A stretch of DNA of 64,000 nucleotides from positions 47,595 to 111,594 of the forward strand of contig NZ_FNOH01000019.1 of the NCBI RefSeq assembly GCF_900106535.1, given 5' to 3'. Under the pieces are notes generated by a model, which was not told the origin of the DNA, made no database searches, and worked only from the letters and a program-made list of their open reading frames with translations. Below are positions 17,996-26,729 of this stretch, in pieces (position 1 is the first letter of the stretch; every line of letters starts with the position of its first letter). The position numbers and the translations under genes are program-made. This DNA is from Myxococcus xanthus (GTDB taxonomy: Bacteria > Myxococcota > Myxococcia > Myxococcales > Myxococcaceae).

Positions 17996-18118
17996 GCCGC
18001 AACCAATCTCCGTCGTAGTCGTTGTGCTGTGCGTAGGTTGCGTGGGGCGCCGGACACGCTCTAAGACGCGCGCCAGGAGCGCGGCCATCCCAGGCCGCCT
18101 CCTGAGGACCCACTCCCC

Positions 18119-18778
18119 ATGCTCAAGAAGATTCTCGTCGGCCTCGCCGCCGTCATCCTGCTGTTCGTCGGCTTCGTCGTCAGCCGTCCGGACACGTTCA
18201 CCTATCAGCGCGCCGCGGTGCTCCCCGTGTCCGCGGACATCGCCTTCGCGCTGGTGAATGACTTCCGTCGCTGGACGGATTGGTCCCCCTGGGACGGTCT
18301 GGACCCGCAGCAGCAGCGCACCTACTCGGGCCCGGAGTCAGGCACGGGCGCGGGCTACGCCTGGGTGGGCAATGACCAGGTCGGTGAGGGCCGGATGACC
18401 ATCACCGAAAGCAAGGCCAACGAGCAGGTCACCATCAAGCTCGAGTTCATCAAGCCCTTCGCCGCCACCAACACCTCCACCTTCGCCTTCAGCGCCGCCG
18501 AGGGCGGCACCCAGGTCGTCTGGGCCATGTCCGGCGAGAACAACTTCATGAGCAAGGCGATGAGCCTGCTCATGGACATGGAGGCCATGATTGGGAAGGA
18601 CTTCGAGAAGGGCCTGGCGACCATGAAGGACGTCGCCGTGGCCGACGCGAAGAAGCGCGCGGAGGCTGAGGCCGCGCGCGTAGCGGAGGAGAAGGCTCGC
18701 GCGGAGACCGAGGCCGCCGCTGCTGCTGCCCCGGCCGGGGAAGGTGCTCCCGCCGTGGCCGCGCCCGCCGTGCCGTGA
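18119..18778 (+). CDS. SRPBCC-family (polyketide cyclase/START-like) protein with Ala-rich tail
   Basis: A 219-residue protein with one N-terminal membrane helix (MLKKILVGLAAVILLFVGFVV), then an SRPBCC fold of about 130 residues (VSADIAFALVNDFRRWTDWSPW; GAGYAWVGNDQVGEGRMTITE; FSAAEGGTQVVWAMSGEN). This fold binds hydrophobic ligands; many such anchored members have no known ligand. The last 50 residues are an Ala/Glu coiled segment followed by Ala/Pro-rich sequence (AEAARVAEEKARAETEAAAA). The gene is on its own between sdaA and catalase. The family call is good and the function unknown. Confidence 0.78.
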   Translation: MLKKILVGLAAVILLFVGFVVSRPDTFTYQRAAVLPVSADIAFALVNDFRRWTDWSPWDGLDPQQQRTYSGPESGTGAGYAWVGNDQVGEGRMTITESKANEQVTIKLEFIKPFAATNTSTFAFSAAEGGTQVVWAMSGENNFMSKAMSLLMDMEAMIGKDFEKGLATMKDVAVADAKKRAEAEAARVAEEKARAETEAAAAAAPAGEGAPAVAAPAVP

Positions 18779-18934
18779 TGCACGCCTGACGCCACGAGGT
18801 CCGAGCGCGCGGTGGTGGACACTGCCACGCGCGCGAGTGCCGACTCGCCGACGTCCCCCCAAGCCTCATCGCCTCAGGGTGGACGCGGCCAGCGTAGACG
18901 GCGCCTTCACCTCTCTCGTTGGCGACAGGCTCCC

Positions 18935-21085
18935 ATGAAACTGCGCAAGCCCTCGGCGAAGACCCGGCCCACCACGCTCAAGAGCGAAAGCCTCGAACCC
19001 CACCGGATGCATGCGGTGGGGAAGGTCCTCACCACGGACCAGGGCATTCCCATCTCGGACACGGACAACTCGCTGAAGGCCGGCATCCGCGGCCCCACGC
19101 TCCTGGAGGACTTCCACTTCCGGGAGAAGATGATGCGCTTCGACCACGAGCGCATCCCGGAGCGCGCCGTCCACGCGCGGGGCGCGGGCGCCCACGGTTA
19201 CTTCCAGGTCTACAAGTCGCTGGAGAAGTACACCCAGGCCCGCTTCCTCACCGACCCATCCCTGCGCACGCCGGTGTTCGTGCGCTTCTCCACCGTGGGC
19301 GGCTCACGTGGCTCGGCGGACACCGTGCGTGACGTGCGCGGCTTCGCCACCAAGTTCTATACGGAGGAAGGCAACTTCGACCTGGTGGGCAACAACATGC
19401 CCGTCTTCTTCATCCAGGACGGCATCAAGTTCCCGGACTTCGTCCACGCGGTCAAACCCGAGCCGCACAACGAAATCCCCCAGGCATCCTCGGCGCATGA
19501 CTCGCTCTGGGACTTCGTCTCGCTCGTCCCCGAGACGACGCACATGATCATGTGGCTGATGTCCGACCGCGCCATTCCGCGCAGCTTCCGGATGATGGAG
19601 GGCTTCGGCGTCCACACCTTCCGGCTGGTCAACGCGGCCGGCAAGGCGAACCTGGTCAAGTTCCACTGGAAGCCGCTACTGGGCAACCACTCGCTCGTGT
19701 GGGACGAGGCCCAGAAGCTGTCCGGCAAGGACCCGGACTTCCACCGCCGCGACCTCTGGGAGTCCATCGAGCGCGGTGACTTCCCCGAGTACGAGCTGGG
19801 GCTGCAAATCATCCCCGAAGGCGACGAGCTCAAGTACGGCTTCGACCTGCTGGACGCCACCAAGCTGCTCCCCGAGGAGCTGGCGCCGGTGCAGCGCGTG
19901 GGCAAGCTGACGCTCAACCGCAACCCGGACAACTTCTTCGCGGAGACGGAGCAGGTGGCCTTCTGCGTGGCCAACGTCGTCCCCGGCATCGACTTCACCA
20001 ATGACCCGCTGATGCAGGCGCGGCTCTTCTCGTACCTGGACACGCAGCTCACGCGGCTGGGCGGGCCCAACTTCGCGGAGCTGCCCATCAACAAGCCGGT
20101 GTGCCCCGTCACCAACCACCAGCAGGACGGCTTCGGGCGGCAGACCATTCCCACGTCGCGCGCCAACTACCACCCCAACTCCCTGGGCGGCGGCTGCCCG
20201 GTGCTGGCGAACCCCGCGAGCGCCTTTCGCCACACCCAGGAGCGCGTGGAGGGCCACAAGATTCGCGCGCGCAGCGGCAGCTTCAGCGACCACTTCAGCC
20301 AGGCCACCCTCTTCTACAAGAGCCTGTCGAGGCCGGAGCAGGAGCACCTCGTGGCCGCGCTCGAGTTCGAGGTTGGCAAGGTGGAGCGCGTGGAGATTCG
20401 CGAGCGCGTGGTGAACCAGATTCTGGTGAACGTTGACCCGGAGCTGGCCGTGCGCGTGGCGCGCGCCGTGGGCGTCACGCCGCCGAAAGCGACCAGGCCC
20501 CCCAAGCCGTCCAAGGCCGCGGGCAAGAAGGCGGCACCCTCGGTGGAAGTGTCCCCGGCGCTGAGCATGGAGAACTCGCCGCATGACTCCATCCGGACGC
20601 GGAAGATCGCGGCCCTGGTATCGGACGGGTTCGCCGGCAAGGAGCTGGACGGCGTGCGCAAGGTGCTGGAGGAGCGCGGCGCGACGCTGGAGCTGGTGGG
20701 CCCCACGCTGAGCCCGGTGACGAGCCAGGAAGGCCGGGAGGAGCGGCCCCTGCGGACCTTCTCCACGGCGTCTTCCGTCATGTACGACGCCGTCTACGTG
20801 CCCGGTGGAGAGAAGAGCGTCGCGGCCCTGCTGCGCGTGCCGCTGGCGGTGGACTTCGTGCGCGAGGCCTACGTGCACTGCAAGGCGCTGGCGCTCTCCG
20901 CGGACGCCAACACCCTGCTGGACGCCGCGGGCGTGCGCGACCTGGAGGCGCCGCCGAGCAAGGGCCTGGACGCCACGCGCGGCGTCGTCCGCAGCGCGAA
21001 GGTGGAGACGAAGGGCTTCGGCCAGCTCTTCACCGAGTCCATCGCCCGCCGCCACTGGGAGCGTGAGGCCCCGCCCCCGGCGTAG
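18935..21085 (+). CDS. katE: Large-subunit catalase (HPII type) with C-terminal GATase1-like domain
   Basis: About 716 residues, the size of clade 2 catalases. It converts hydrogen peroxide to water and oxygen. The active-site His is in VHARGAGAHGYF (about residue 80), the distal Asn in GNNMPVFF and the heme-ligand Tyr in LFSYLDTQLTR (about residue 367). After the catalase core a Lys/Pro-rich linker leads to a class I amidotransferase/DJ-1-like domain (KIAALVSDGFAGKELDGVRK; YDAVYVPGGEKSVAALL) typical of HPII enzymes. The start at ATG 18935 gives the usual N-terminus; the open frame extends to 18812. It converges on the next gene with only one base between. Likely stationary-phase or oxidative-stress use is inferred from the family. 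Confidence 0.92.
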   Translation: MKLRKPSAKTRPTTLKSESLEPHRMHAVGKVLTTDQGIPISDTDNSLKAGIRGPTLLEDFHFREKMMRFDHERIPERAVHARGAGAHGYFQVYKSLEKYTQARFLTDPSLRTPVFVRFSTVGGSRGSADTVRDVRGFATKFYTEEGNFDLVGNNMPVFFIQDGIKFPDFVHAVKPEPHNEIPQASSAHDSLWDFVSLVPETTHMIMWLMSDRAIPRSFRMMEGFGVHTFRLVNAAGKANLVKFHWKPLLGNHSLVWDEAQKLSGKDPDFHRRDLWESIERGDFPEYELGLQIIPEGDELKYGFDLLDATKLLPEELAPVQRVGKLTLNRNPDNFFAETEQVAFCVANVVPGIDFTNDPLMQARLFSYLDTQLTRLGGPNFAELPINKPVCPVTNHQQDGFGRQTIPTSRANYHPNSLGGGCPVLANPASAFRHTQERVEGHKIRARSGSFSDHFSQATLFYKSLSRPEQEHLVAALEFEVGKVERVEIRERVVNQILVNVDPELAVRVARAVGVTPPKATRPPKPSKAAGKKAAPSVEVSPALSMENSPHDSIRTRKIAALVSDGFAGKELDGVRKVLEERGATLELVGPTLSPVTSQEGREERPLRTFSTASSVMYDAVYVPGGEKSVAALLRVPLAVDFVREAYVHCKALALSADANTLLDAAGVRDLEAPPSKGLDATRGVVRSAKVETKGFGQLFTESIARRHWEREAPPPA

Positions 21086-21086
21086 C

Positions 21087-22121
21087 TCAGCCGCCTGAGC
21101 CCATCCGCCCCGCGAGCAGGCCCAGCACGAAGGCCAACACGGCCAGCAGTCCCGCCCAGACGGGCGGGACGCCCTTCGCGGAGGCGGAAGGGCTCGCGAC
21201 GCGCACCGCGCCCGCTTCCTCGGGGACGATGACGCGGACCTTGATGACGGCCTGGGTGAGCACGGCCTCGACGTCGGTGAGGAAGCGCTCATACTCCTCG
21301 GCCTGCATCTCCAGCGGCTCGCCGTGGTGAAGCGCGTACCGCTTCGCCACCGCCTCGAAGTTGCGGAGCTGGGCCTCACGCTTGGACACGTCCACCCAGC
21401 CACACGTCAGCGAGGTCCCCGCGCCCTTGCGAGGCACCAGGGAGATGGCCTGCCGCGCCAACTTCCCGCCCGCGGTACTGGGCCCTTCCGGCTCGTCGAT
21501 GCGCAGCACCCGGTGAGGGCCGCGGCCATACATCTTCGTCGACAGCGCGTCGCGGAGCTGCTCGGCCAGCAGCGCCGAGTGGTTCGCGAACATCGTCCGC
21601 AGCGCTGGAGCCTCTTCCGCGGCCACCACCTTCGCGCCCAGGGGCTCCAGCGGACTCAGCCGCACCACGCCCACGCTGGCGGGGGACGCACTGGCCTTCG
21701 GCGGGCTGGCGCGCTTCTCGGGGGCGCTCGGGGCCTTCGCCTCCGGGCCTCCGCGCGGCCTGGGAGGTTTCTGAGGCATGACCTCCGTGTGGACTTCGGC
21801 AGGCGGCGCTGGAGGCTCGGTCCGCGCGCTCCTGGCGGCACTGCGTGAGCGCCCCGCCCGGGCGGGCCTCGCGTCCGGGACGGGCCCCATCCGCGTCTCC
21901 AGCGCGGGAGGCTCCAAGGGGGGCAGGTCCTCCTCGTGGGAGAAGGACTCCACGGGGCCCATGCGCGTTTCCTCGAAGCGGGGCTCCACGGGCCCCATGC
22001 GCGTCTCCTCCGGGCGCGTGAAGAGCGGAATGTCCCGCGTCGCGTCCTCGTCCTCTTCCGGGGCGATGCGTGGCTCCTCGGAACGCCCCGGGCGACCGGG
22101 CCGCCTCTTCCCGTCAGACAT
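21087..22121 (-). CDS. Tail-anchored protein with ETRMGPV repeats
   Basis: The 344-residue protein (start MSDGKRRPGRPG) has an acidic, Pro-rich N-terminal half with three ETRMGPV copies that look like peptide docking motifs. The C-terminal half is a folded domain (about 180-310; LAEQLRDALSTKMYGRGPHRVL; RYALHHGEPLEMQAEEYERFL) and ends in one membrane helix (VWAGLLAVLAFVLGLLAGRM), so the bulk faces the cytoplasm. I do not recognise the folded domain. The repeated TRMGPV could be Ser/Thr-kinase or scaffold targets, but it has no phosphorylation consensus I can name. Convergent with katE; upstream frame to 22175 lacks conserved features. Confidence 0.6.
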   Translation of the reverse strand: MSDGKRRPGRPGRSEEPRIAPEEDEDATRDIPLFTRPEETRMGPVEPRFEETRMGPVESFSHEEDLPPLEPPALETRMGPVPDARPARAGRSRSAARSARTEPPAPPAEVHTEVMPQKPPRPRGGPEAKAPSAPEKRASPPKASASPASVGVVRLSPLEPLGAKVVAAEEAPALRTMFANHSALLAEQLRDALSTKMYGRGPHRVLRIDEPEGPSTAGGKLARQAISLVPRKGAGTSLTCGWVDVSKREAQLRNFEAVAKRYALHHGEPLEMQAEEYERFLTDVEAVLTQAVIKVRVIVPEEAGAVRVASPSASAKGVPPVWAGLLAVLAFVLGLLAGRMGSGG

Positions 22122-22214
22122 GTCCGTCCCTCTCCCAGGCGAGCATACTTCAAGGCCGGGCCGGCGCCCCTTCACGGACGCCTCCCAGCCTTCACCGCCC
22201 TGGATGCCGCGGAC

Positions 22215-23927
22215 TCAGGCCCCCGGCGCCGGGGCCGGCGTCTCGCCGCGCGGCAGGACGGCCTGCATCACCAGGCTCAGCGCCACCACCAGCGCGCAGC
22301 CGATGACGTTGAACCAGAGGTAGCCCACGTCGGAGAGGAAGAAGAGGGCAATCACCGTCGCCTGGGAGATGACGGCCGCCGCGAACACGGCATGGCCGCG
22401 CACGTGTTTCACGAAGAAGGCCACCAGGAAGATGCCCAGCACCGTGCCGTAGAAGATGGAGCCCAGGATGTTCACCGCCTGGATGAGGTTGTCCAAGAGC
22501 GACGCGAAGGTCGCGAAGCCCACCGCGACGACGCCCCAGAACACAGTGAACAGCTTCGACGCCACCAGCACGTGCCGGTCAGAAGCGTTGCGCTGGAAGA
22601 CCCGCCGGTAGAAGTCCACCGTCGTCGTCGTGCCCAGGGCCGTCAGCTCGCTGGCGATGGAGCTCATGGCCGCGGAGAGGATGACGGCGATGAGCAGGCC
22701 GAACAGGCCGCTGGGCAGCCAGCGCTTCACGAAGGAGATGAAGATGTAGTCGGAGTCCTTCGTCTCCGCGCCCGGCAGCGCGCGGGACACCAGGTCCTTG
22801 GCCTCCTTGCGGACGGCGCTCGCCTCCTCCGCGCGGCCCTGAAGCAGCGCCCGCGACGCCGCCCCTGCCGCCACGTCGCCTGAATCGACGGCCGACAGGT
22901 AGCGCTCCACTTCCGCGCGCTTGCCGGACTGGACCTGCTCCCACTTCGACTCCAGCGCGGCGTACTCGGCCGCCTGGGCCGTGCCCTGCACGCGGGTGCG
23001 CAGCGCCTCGTTGAAGAGCAGCGGCGGCGTGTTGAACTGGTAGAAGGCGAAGACGAGAATCCCGACGAAGAGGATGAGGAACTGCATCGGGATTTTCAGC
23101 ACGCCGTTGAAGAGCAGCCCCAGCCGGCTCTCGGAGATGGAGCGGCCGGAGAGATAGCGGCCCACCTGCGACTGGTCCGTGCCGAAGTACGACAGGGACA
23201 GGAACAGTCCTCCGGTGATGCCGGACCAGAAGTTGTAGCGGTCCTGCATGTCGAAGTCGAAGCTGACCACGTTCATCCGGCCGAAGGCACCCGCGACGTC
23301 CACCGCCTTGCCGAACGACACGTGCTCCGGCAGCCGCCAGACGATGACGATGGCGGCCACCACCATGCCGCCCATCATCACCACCATCTGCTGCTTCTGC
23401 GTCTGGCTCACCGCCTTGGCCCCGCCCGTCACCGTGTAGAGGATGACCACCGCGCCCATGACGATGACGGTGGGCTCCAGCGGCCAGCCGAGAATGGCGG
23501 AGAGGATGATGGCGGGCGCGTAGATGGTGATGCCAGCCGCGAGTCCACGCTGGATGAGGAAGAGGAAGGCGCCCAACAGCCGCGTCTTCAGGTCGAAGCG
23601 TGACTCCAGGTACTCATAGGCCGTGATGACATTCAGCCGGTAGTAGATGGGCACGAAGACGGCGCTGATGATGATCATCGCGATCGGCAGTCCGAAGTAG
23701 AACTGCACGAAGCGCATCCCGTCCTCGTAGGCCTGCCCGGGGACGGAGAGGAACGTGATGGCGCTGGCCTGTGTGGCCATCACCGCCAGGCCGATGGTGG
23801 GCCACTTCAGCTCGCGGCCGCCGCGCAGGTACTCGTCGCTGGTGGCCGTCCCTCGGGACTTCCAGAGGCCCCACGCCACGATGAACGCGATGGTGCCACC
23901 AAGCACCATCCAGTCGAGCCCCGTCAC
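22215..23927 (-). CDS. Sodium:solute symporter (SSS family)
   Basis: About 570 residues with thirteen or more predicted membrane helices. Family marks include DEYLRGGRELKWPTIGLAVM after helix 1, GLPIAMIIISAVFVPIYYRL, YEYLESRFDLKTRLLGA and the helix LFGLLIAVILSAAMSSIASEL. It uses the sodium gradient to import an unidentified solute. A soluble insertion of about 100 residues (TRVQGTAQAAEYAALESKWEQ onwards, about 320-420) is unusual for the family. GTG 23927 follows a GGAGG eight bases upstream, and its GTGA overlaps the stop of the 59-residue membrane protein. It is therefore the third gene of a PIG-L/membrane-peptide/symporter operon. Confidence 0.88.
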   Translation of the reverse strand: MTGLDWMVLGGTIAFIVAWGLWKSRGTATSDEYLRGGRELKWPTIGLAVMATQASAITFLSVPGQAYEDGMRFVQFYFGLPIAMIIISAVFVPIYYRLNVITAYEYLESRFDLKTRLLGAFLFLIQRGLAAGITIYAPAIILSAILGWPLEPTVIVMGAVVILYTVTGGAKAVSQTQKQQMVVMMGGMVVAAIVIVWRLPEHVSFGKAVDVAGAFGRMNVVSFDFDMQDRYNFWSGITGGLFLSLSYFGTDQSQVGRYLSGRSISESRLGLLFNGVLKIPMQFLILFVGILVFAFYQFNTPPLLFNEALRTRVQGTAQAAEYAALESKWEQVQSGKRAEVERYLSAVDSGDVAAGAASRALLQGRAEEASAVRKEAKDLVSRALPGAETKDSDYIFISFVKRWLPSGLFGLLIAVILSAAMSSIASELTALGTTTTVDFYRRVFQRNASDRHVLVASKLFTVFWGVVAVGFATFASLLDNLIQAVNILGSIFYGTVLGIFLVAFFVKHVRGHAVFAAAVISQATVIALFFLSDVGYLWFNVIGCALVVALSLVMQAVLPRGETPAPAPGA

Positions 23928-24103
23928 GAATACACCTCCGTGAGCACCCAGCCCAGGGCGAGGAACAGGACGAAGGTGCCCAGCACCAGGATGTAGATGT
24001 TGCGCCACGAGCCCAGCAGCGGCGGCGCGTCATCGAGCTCGGGCCGGGGCGCGGGGACCTCGGCGGAAGGCTCACTCGGATTCAGATGGGGGGCAGTGCT
24101 CAT
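23924..24103 (-). CDS. 59-residue single-span membrane protein, likely symporter partner
   Basis: The reading frame starts at ATG 24103 (MSTAPHLNPSEPSAE), has a Pro-rich cytoplasmic N-terminus of about 33 residues and one membrane helix (IYILVLGTFVLFLALGWVL) near the C-terminus. The ATG overlaps the PIG-L stop (ATGA) and the stop overlaps the symporter GTG (GTGA), so it is translated between the two. Small single-span proteins encoded with SSS transporters are often accessory subunits; that role is inferred here. Tight coupling on both sides makes it very unlikely to be a chance frame. Confidence 0.75.
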   Translation of the reverse strand: MSTAPHLNPSEPSAEVPAPRPELDDAPPLLGSWRNIYILVLGTFVLFLALGWVLTEVYS

Positions 24104-26583
24104 TGAGAGAGGATGTTGGCCAACAGGCGGTAGGCGCCGGGAACGCCGGCGGGAAGCTGACGGAAGAAAGCGAGGCCCGTGTAGATGAACGTGCCCTTGC
24201 CATGGCGAGCGACCAGCAACGCGCCCTGAAGCGGTGCCTCGCCAGCATCGTGCATGGCGAACACGGGCTGGTAGCGAGCGTCCCATGACGACGCGAAGTA
24301 GAGGCCGCGCTCCTGCACCCAGCCCTCGAAGTCCGCGGCGGTCAGCGCATTGGGCGCGCGCAGCAGCGGCTCATCAGCGCGGAGCGGTGTCATCACCGCC
24401 GTCTCATCCGTCACCCGGTCGCGGCCAATCTCCAGCGGATAGGGGCCTACGAAGGACGTGAGCGGCCCCACGCGGCTGTTGGTGTTGTACTGCACCACCA
24501 ACCGGCCGCCGCCTTCCACGTACTGGAGCAGCCGCTCCCGGTGGACGGCGAGGTGCGTGTTGGCGTTGAAGGCGCGCACGCCCACGAGGATGGCGTCGAA
24601 GCGCTCCAGCTTCTCCTGGGCCAGCCGCTCCTCCGGGAGCAGCGTCACCTCGTAGCCCACCGCGCTCAGGCTCTCCGCGACGCGGTCGCCCGGCCCGGGG
24701 ATGTAGCCGATGCGCTTGCCCTTCGTGGCCAGGGAGAACGGCACCACCGTAGCCGTGGAGGGCTGGCGCACCGTCAGCGGCGGGATGTGGGGATAGGACA
24801 CGGAACGGGCACGCCAGGACCAGGCGCGGTCCCCCATGTCGACATTCACGGAGAGGTCACCCTTCCGCGTCGAGCCCTGAGGCGGCGTCACCTGGAAGGT
24901 GATGGTGTGCTCGTCTCCGCGCGCCTCGAACTTGAACGCGACCGCCGAGGGCTCCACGCGCCAGCCGGGCGGCGCCACCATTCGCACAATGCCCAGCACC
25001 TGGTCCATCCCCGCGGCCAGCACCACCGGCACGGCACGGGACTCGCTGTTGGGGAACATGAGCACGTCCTGCGCCAGCGTGGCGGTGACGGGCGGGACGA
25101 CCTCGAAGTCACGGTAGAGCTCGCCGCGCACCGGGTCCGTCCAGACGTAGACCACCGGACGCACCGCGCGGAAGCGCCGGCCCGCGACCTTGTATTCGAA
25201 CGCCACCGACAGCGCGGGAACGCCCTCTGGCTGGCCGGTGAGCGCGCGGTCCTCGCCCTCCAGCGTGTAGAGCCCTCCCGTGACGGGCTCGCGGAGCCAG
25301 TAGGGCGTGGAGATGGGCGCCGTCGTCGGCAGCGTCACCGTGCGCGACAGCTTCAACGGCACGTTCGCCCCCAGCGCCTTCCCCACGGCCTCGGGTTTCT
25401 CGCCTGGCAGCGTCAGCCCCACCCACTCGACAGCGGCGGGCGAGCGGTTCAGCGCCACCACGTCCAACGCCACGGGCAACCCCGGGATGCCCGTGGGCGC
25501 GGCGGCACGCACCTCCAGGAACAGACCCGCGCAGGCGGCGATGAGCGCCTCCGTCTCCCGCAGCTTGGGCGCCTTCCACGGATGGGTGTCCGGCAGCGCG
25601 GTCAGCGCCTCGTGGACGCGGACGAGCGCGGGAAGGGAGCGGTGGGGGGCGCGCGCATCGAACGCCTTCGTCGCGGCGGCCACCGCGCGGGACACGGCCT
25701 CGGAGCCCTTCCAACGACTCCAGGAGAAGTCGAGCCCCTCGAACACGTCGCGCTTCGGCAGCGTCCCCGCCAGCGGCGTGAAGTACTCCGTGCTGGGGCC
25801 TCGGTCCACGGCCTGGCCGAAGCCCTGGCTCTTGTGCTGGCTGCGGCTCTCCGCGGACACCTCGCCCCATGAACGCCCGAGCAGCGCGTCGTAGCCGCCC
25901 ACCTCCAGCTTCACGTAGCGGGACAGGTCCTCATCGGGTTTGAACCACCATTGGGAGGCGTTCTGCAGCAGGCGGTCCGCCTTCCATGGCTTCACCTCGG
26001 AGAGTTGCTCGGGGAAGCGCTTCGGGTCGGCGGCGGCGATGAAGGCCTCCGCCGCGAGCTGCGCGGAGGCCGTGTGGTGGCCGTGGTTTGGCGGCTCCGT
26101 GGTGAAGCGGGTGATGATGACGTCTGGCTGGAAGCGGCGGATGGCGAGCACCACGTCCGCCAGCACCTCTTCATGTCCCCAGATGCGCAGCGCCTCTTCC
26201 GCGCTCTTCGAGTAGCCGAAGTCCCGCGCCCGCGTGAAGAACTGCTCCGCGCCGTCCACGCTCCGCGCGGCGAGCAACTCGTGCGTGCGGATGAGCCCTA
26301 ACAGGGCGTCCTGCTCGGTGCCGATGAGGTTCTGCCCACCATCGCCGCGCGTCACGGACAGGTAACCCGCGCGCAGGCCGCGCTCTCCCACCAGCCACGC
26401 GAGCAAGCGCGTGTTCTCGTCGTCCGGGTGGGCCGCGACATAGAGGACACTGCCCGTCACACCGAGCCGCTTCAGACCCGCCGCGATTTCACCCGCATGG
26501 AGCTGCCGAGGAGGCTGCGCCAACGCCTTCGACCCGATTCCAAGGCTCATGGCCAGCGTCATTCCGAGAAGCAGGTTCCGCAT
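24100..26583 (-). CDS. Exported PIG-L/LmbE-family deacetylase with large C-terminal region
   Basis: The 827-residue protein has a signal peptide ending at KALAQ and an N-terminal PIG-L/LmbE domain with the zinc motif AAHPDDE (His about residue 52) and a later HHTASAQLAAEAF. This fold removes acetyl groups from GlcNAc-type sugars. About 550 more residues follow, with immunoglobulin-like strands and a possible GATase-like fold near the end (ERFDAILVGVRAFNANTHLAVH; GGRLVVQYNTNSRVG). Export sets it apart from cytoplasmic BshB and MshB. It is divergent from the bacillithiol operon and heads its own operon with a tiny membrane protein and an SSS symporter. Substrate unknown; processing of a GlcNAc-containing compound outside the membrane is an inference. 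Confidence 0.8.
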   Translation of the reverse strand: MRNLLLGMTLAMSLGIGSKALAQPPRQLHAGEIAAGLKRLGVTGSVLYVAAHPDDENTRLLAWLVGERGLRAGYLSVTRGDGGQNLIGTEQDALLGLIRTHELLAARSVDGAEQFFTRARDFGYSKSAEEALRIWGHEEVLADVVLAIRRFQPDVIITRFTTEPPNHGHHTASAQLAAEAFIAAADPKRFPEQLSEVKPWKADRLLQNASQWWFKPDEDLSRYVKLEVGGYDALLGRSWGEVSAESRSQHKSQGFGQAVDRGPSTEYFTPLAGTLPKRDVFEGLDFSWSRWKGSEAVSRAVAAATKAFDARAPHRSLPALVRVHEALTALPDTHPWKAPKLRETEALIAACAGLFLEVRAAAPTGIPGLPVALDVVALNRSPAAVEWVGLTLPGEKPEAVGKALGANVPLKLSRTVTLPTTAPISTPYWLREPVTGGLYTLEGEDRALTGQPEGVPALSVAFEYKVAGRRFRAVRPVVYVWTDPVRGELYRDFEVVPPVTATLAQDVLMFPNSESRAVPVVLAAGMDQVLGIVRMVAPPGWRVEPSAVAFKFEARGDEHTITFQVTPPQGSTRKGDLSVNVDMGDRAWSWRARSVSYPHIPPLTVRQPSTATVVPFSLATKGKRIGYIPGPGDRVAESLSAVGYEVTLLPEERLAQEKLERFDAILVGVRAFNANTHLAVHRERLLQYVEGGGRLVVQYNTNSRVGPLTSFVGPYPLEIGRDRVTDETAVMTPLRADEPLLRAPNALTAADFEGWVQERGLYFASSWDARYQPVFAMHDAGEAPLQGALLVARHGKGTFIYTGLAFFRQLPAGVPGAYRLLANILSQ

Positions 26584-26713
26584 TCGGGCGGACCCTATAA
26601 CAAGCCTCTCCCCTGCGCGCGGCTCGCGTTCGCCCCGGGATGACACACGCCGTCACGGCCGCACATGACGTGCAAGCGTGCACTTCCGGTGGCGCGCCCG
26701 CCGCGACCTGTTA

Positions 26714-26729
26714 TCACGGCATGCCGTGA
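26714..26729. promoter_or_regulatory. 16-bp perfect palindrome over the bshC start
   Basis: TCACGGCATGCCGTGA reads the same on both strands and covers the proposed GTG start of bshC at 26726. It lies in the 142-base region between the divergent PIG-L and bsh operons. No Shine-Dalgarno sequence precedes the GTG, so a repressor site or an unusual leader is possible. Confidence 0.5.

Noticed and set aside
16307..18088. 593-codon open frame on the minus strand over sdaA
   Set aside because: It is a shadow of sdaA; GC-rich codon bias on the plus strand leaves few stops opposite. No start signal or recognisable family.
26714..26729. ATG inside the palindrome as a start for bshC
   Set aside because: It reads M-P-stop, so it cannot start bshC; the GTG at 26726 gives the conserved N-terminus.
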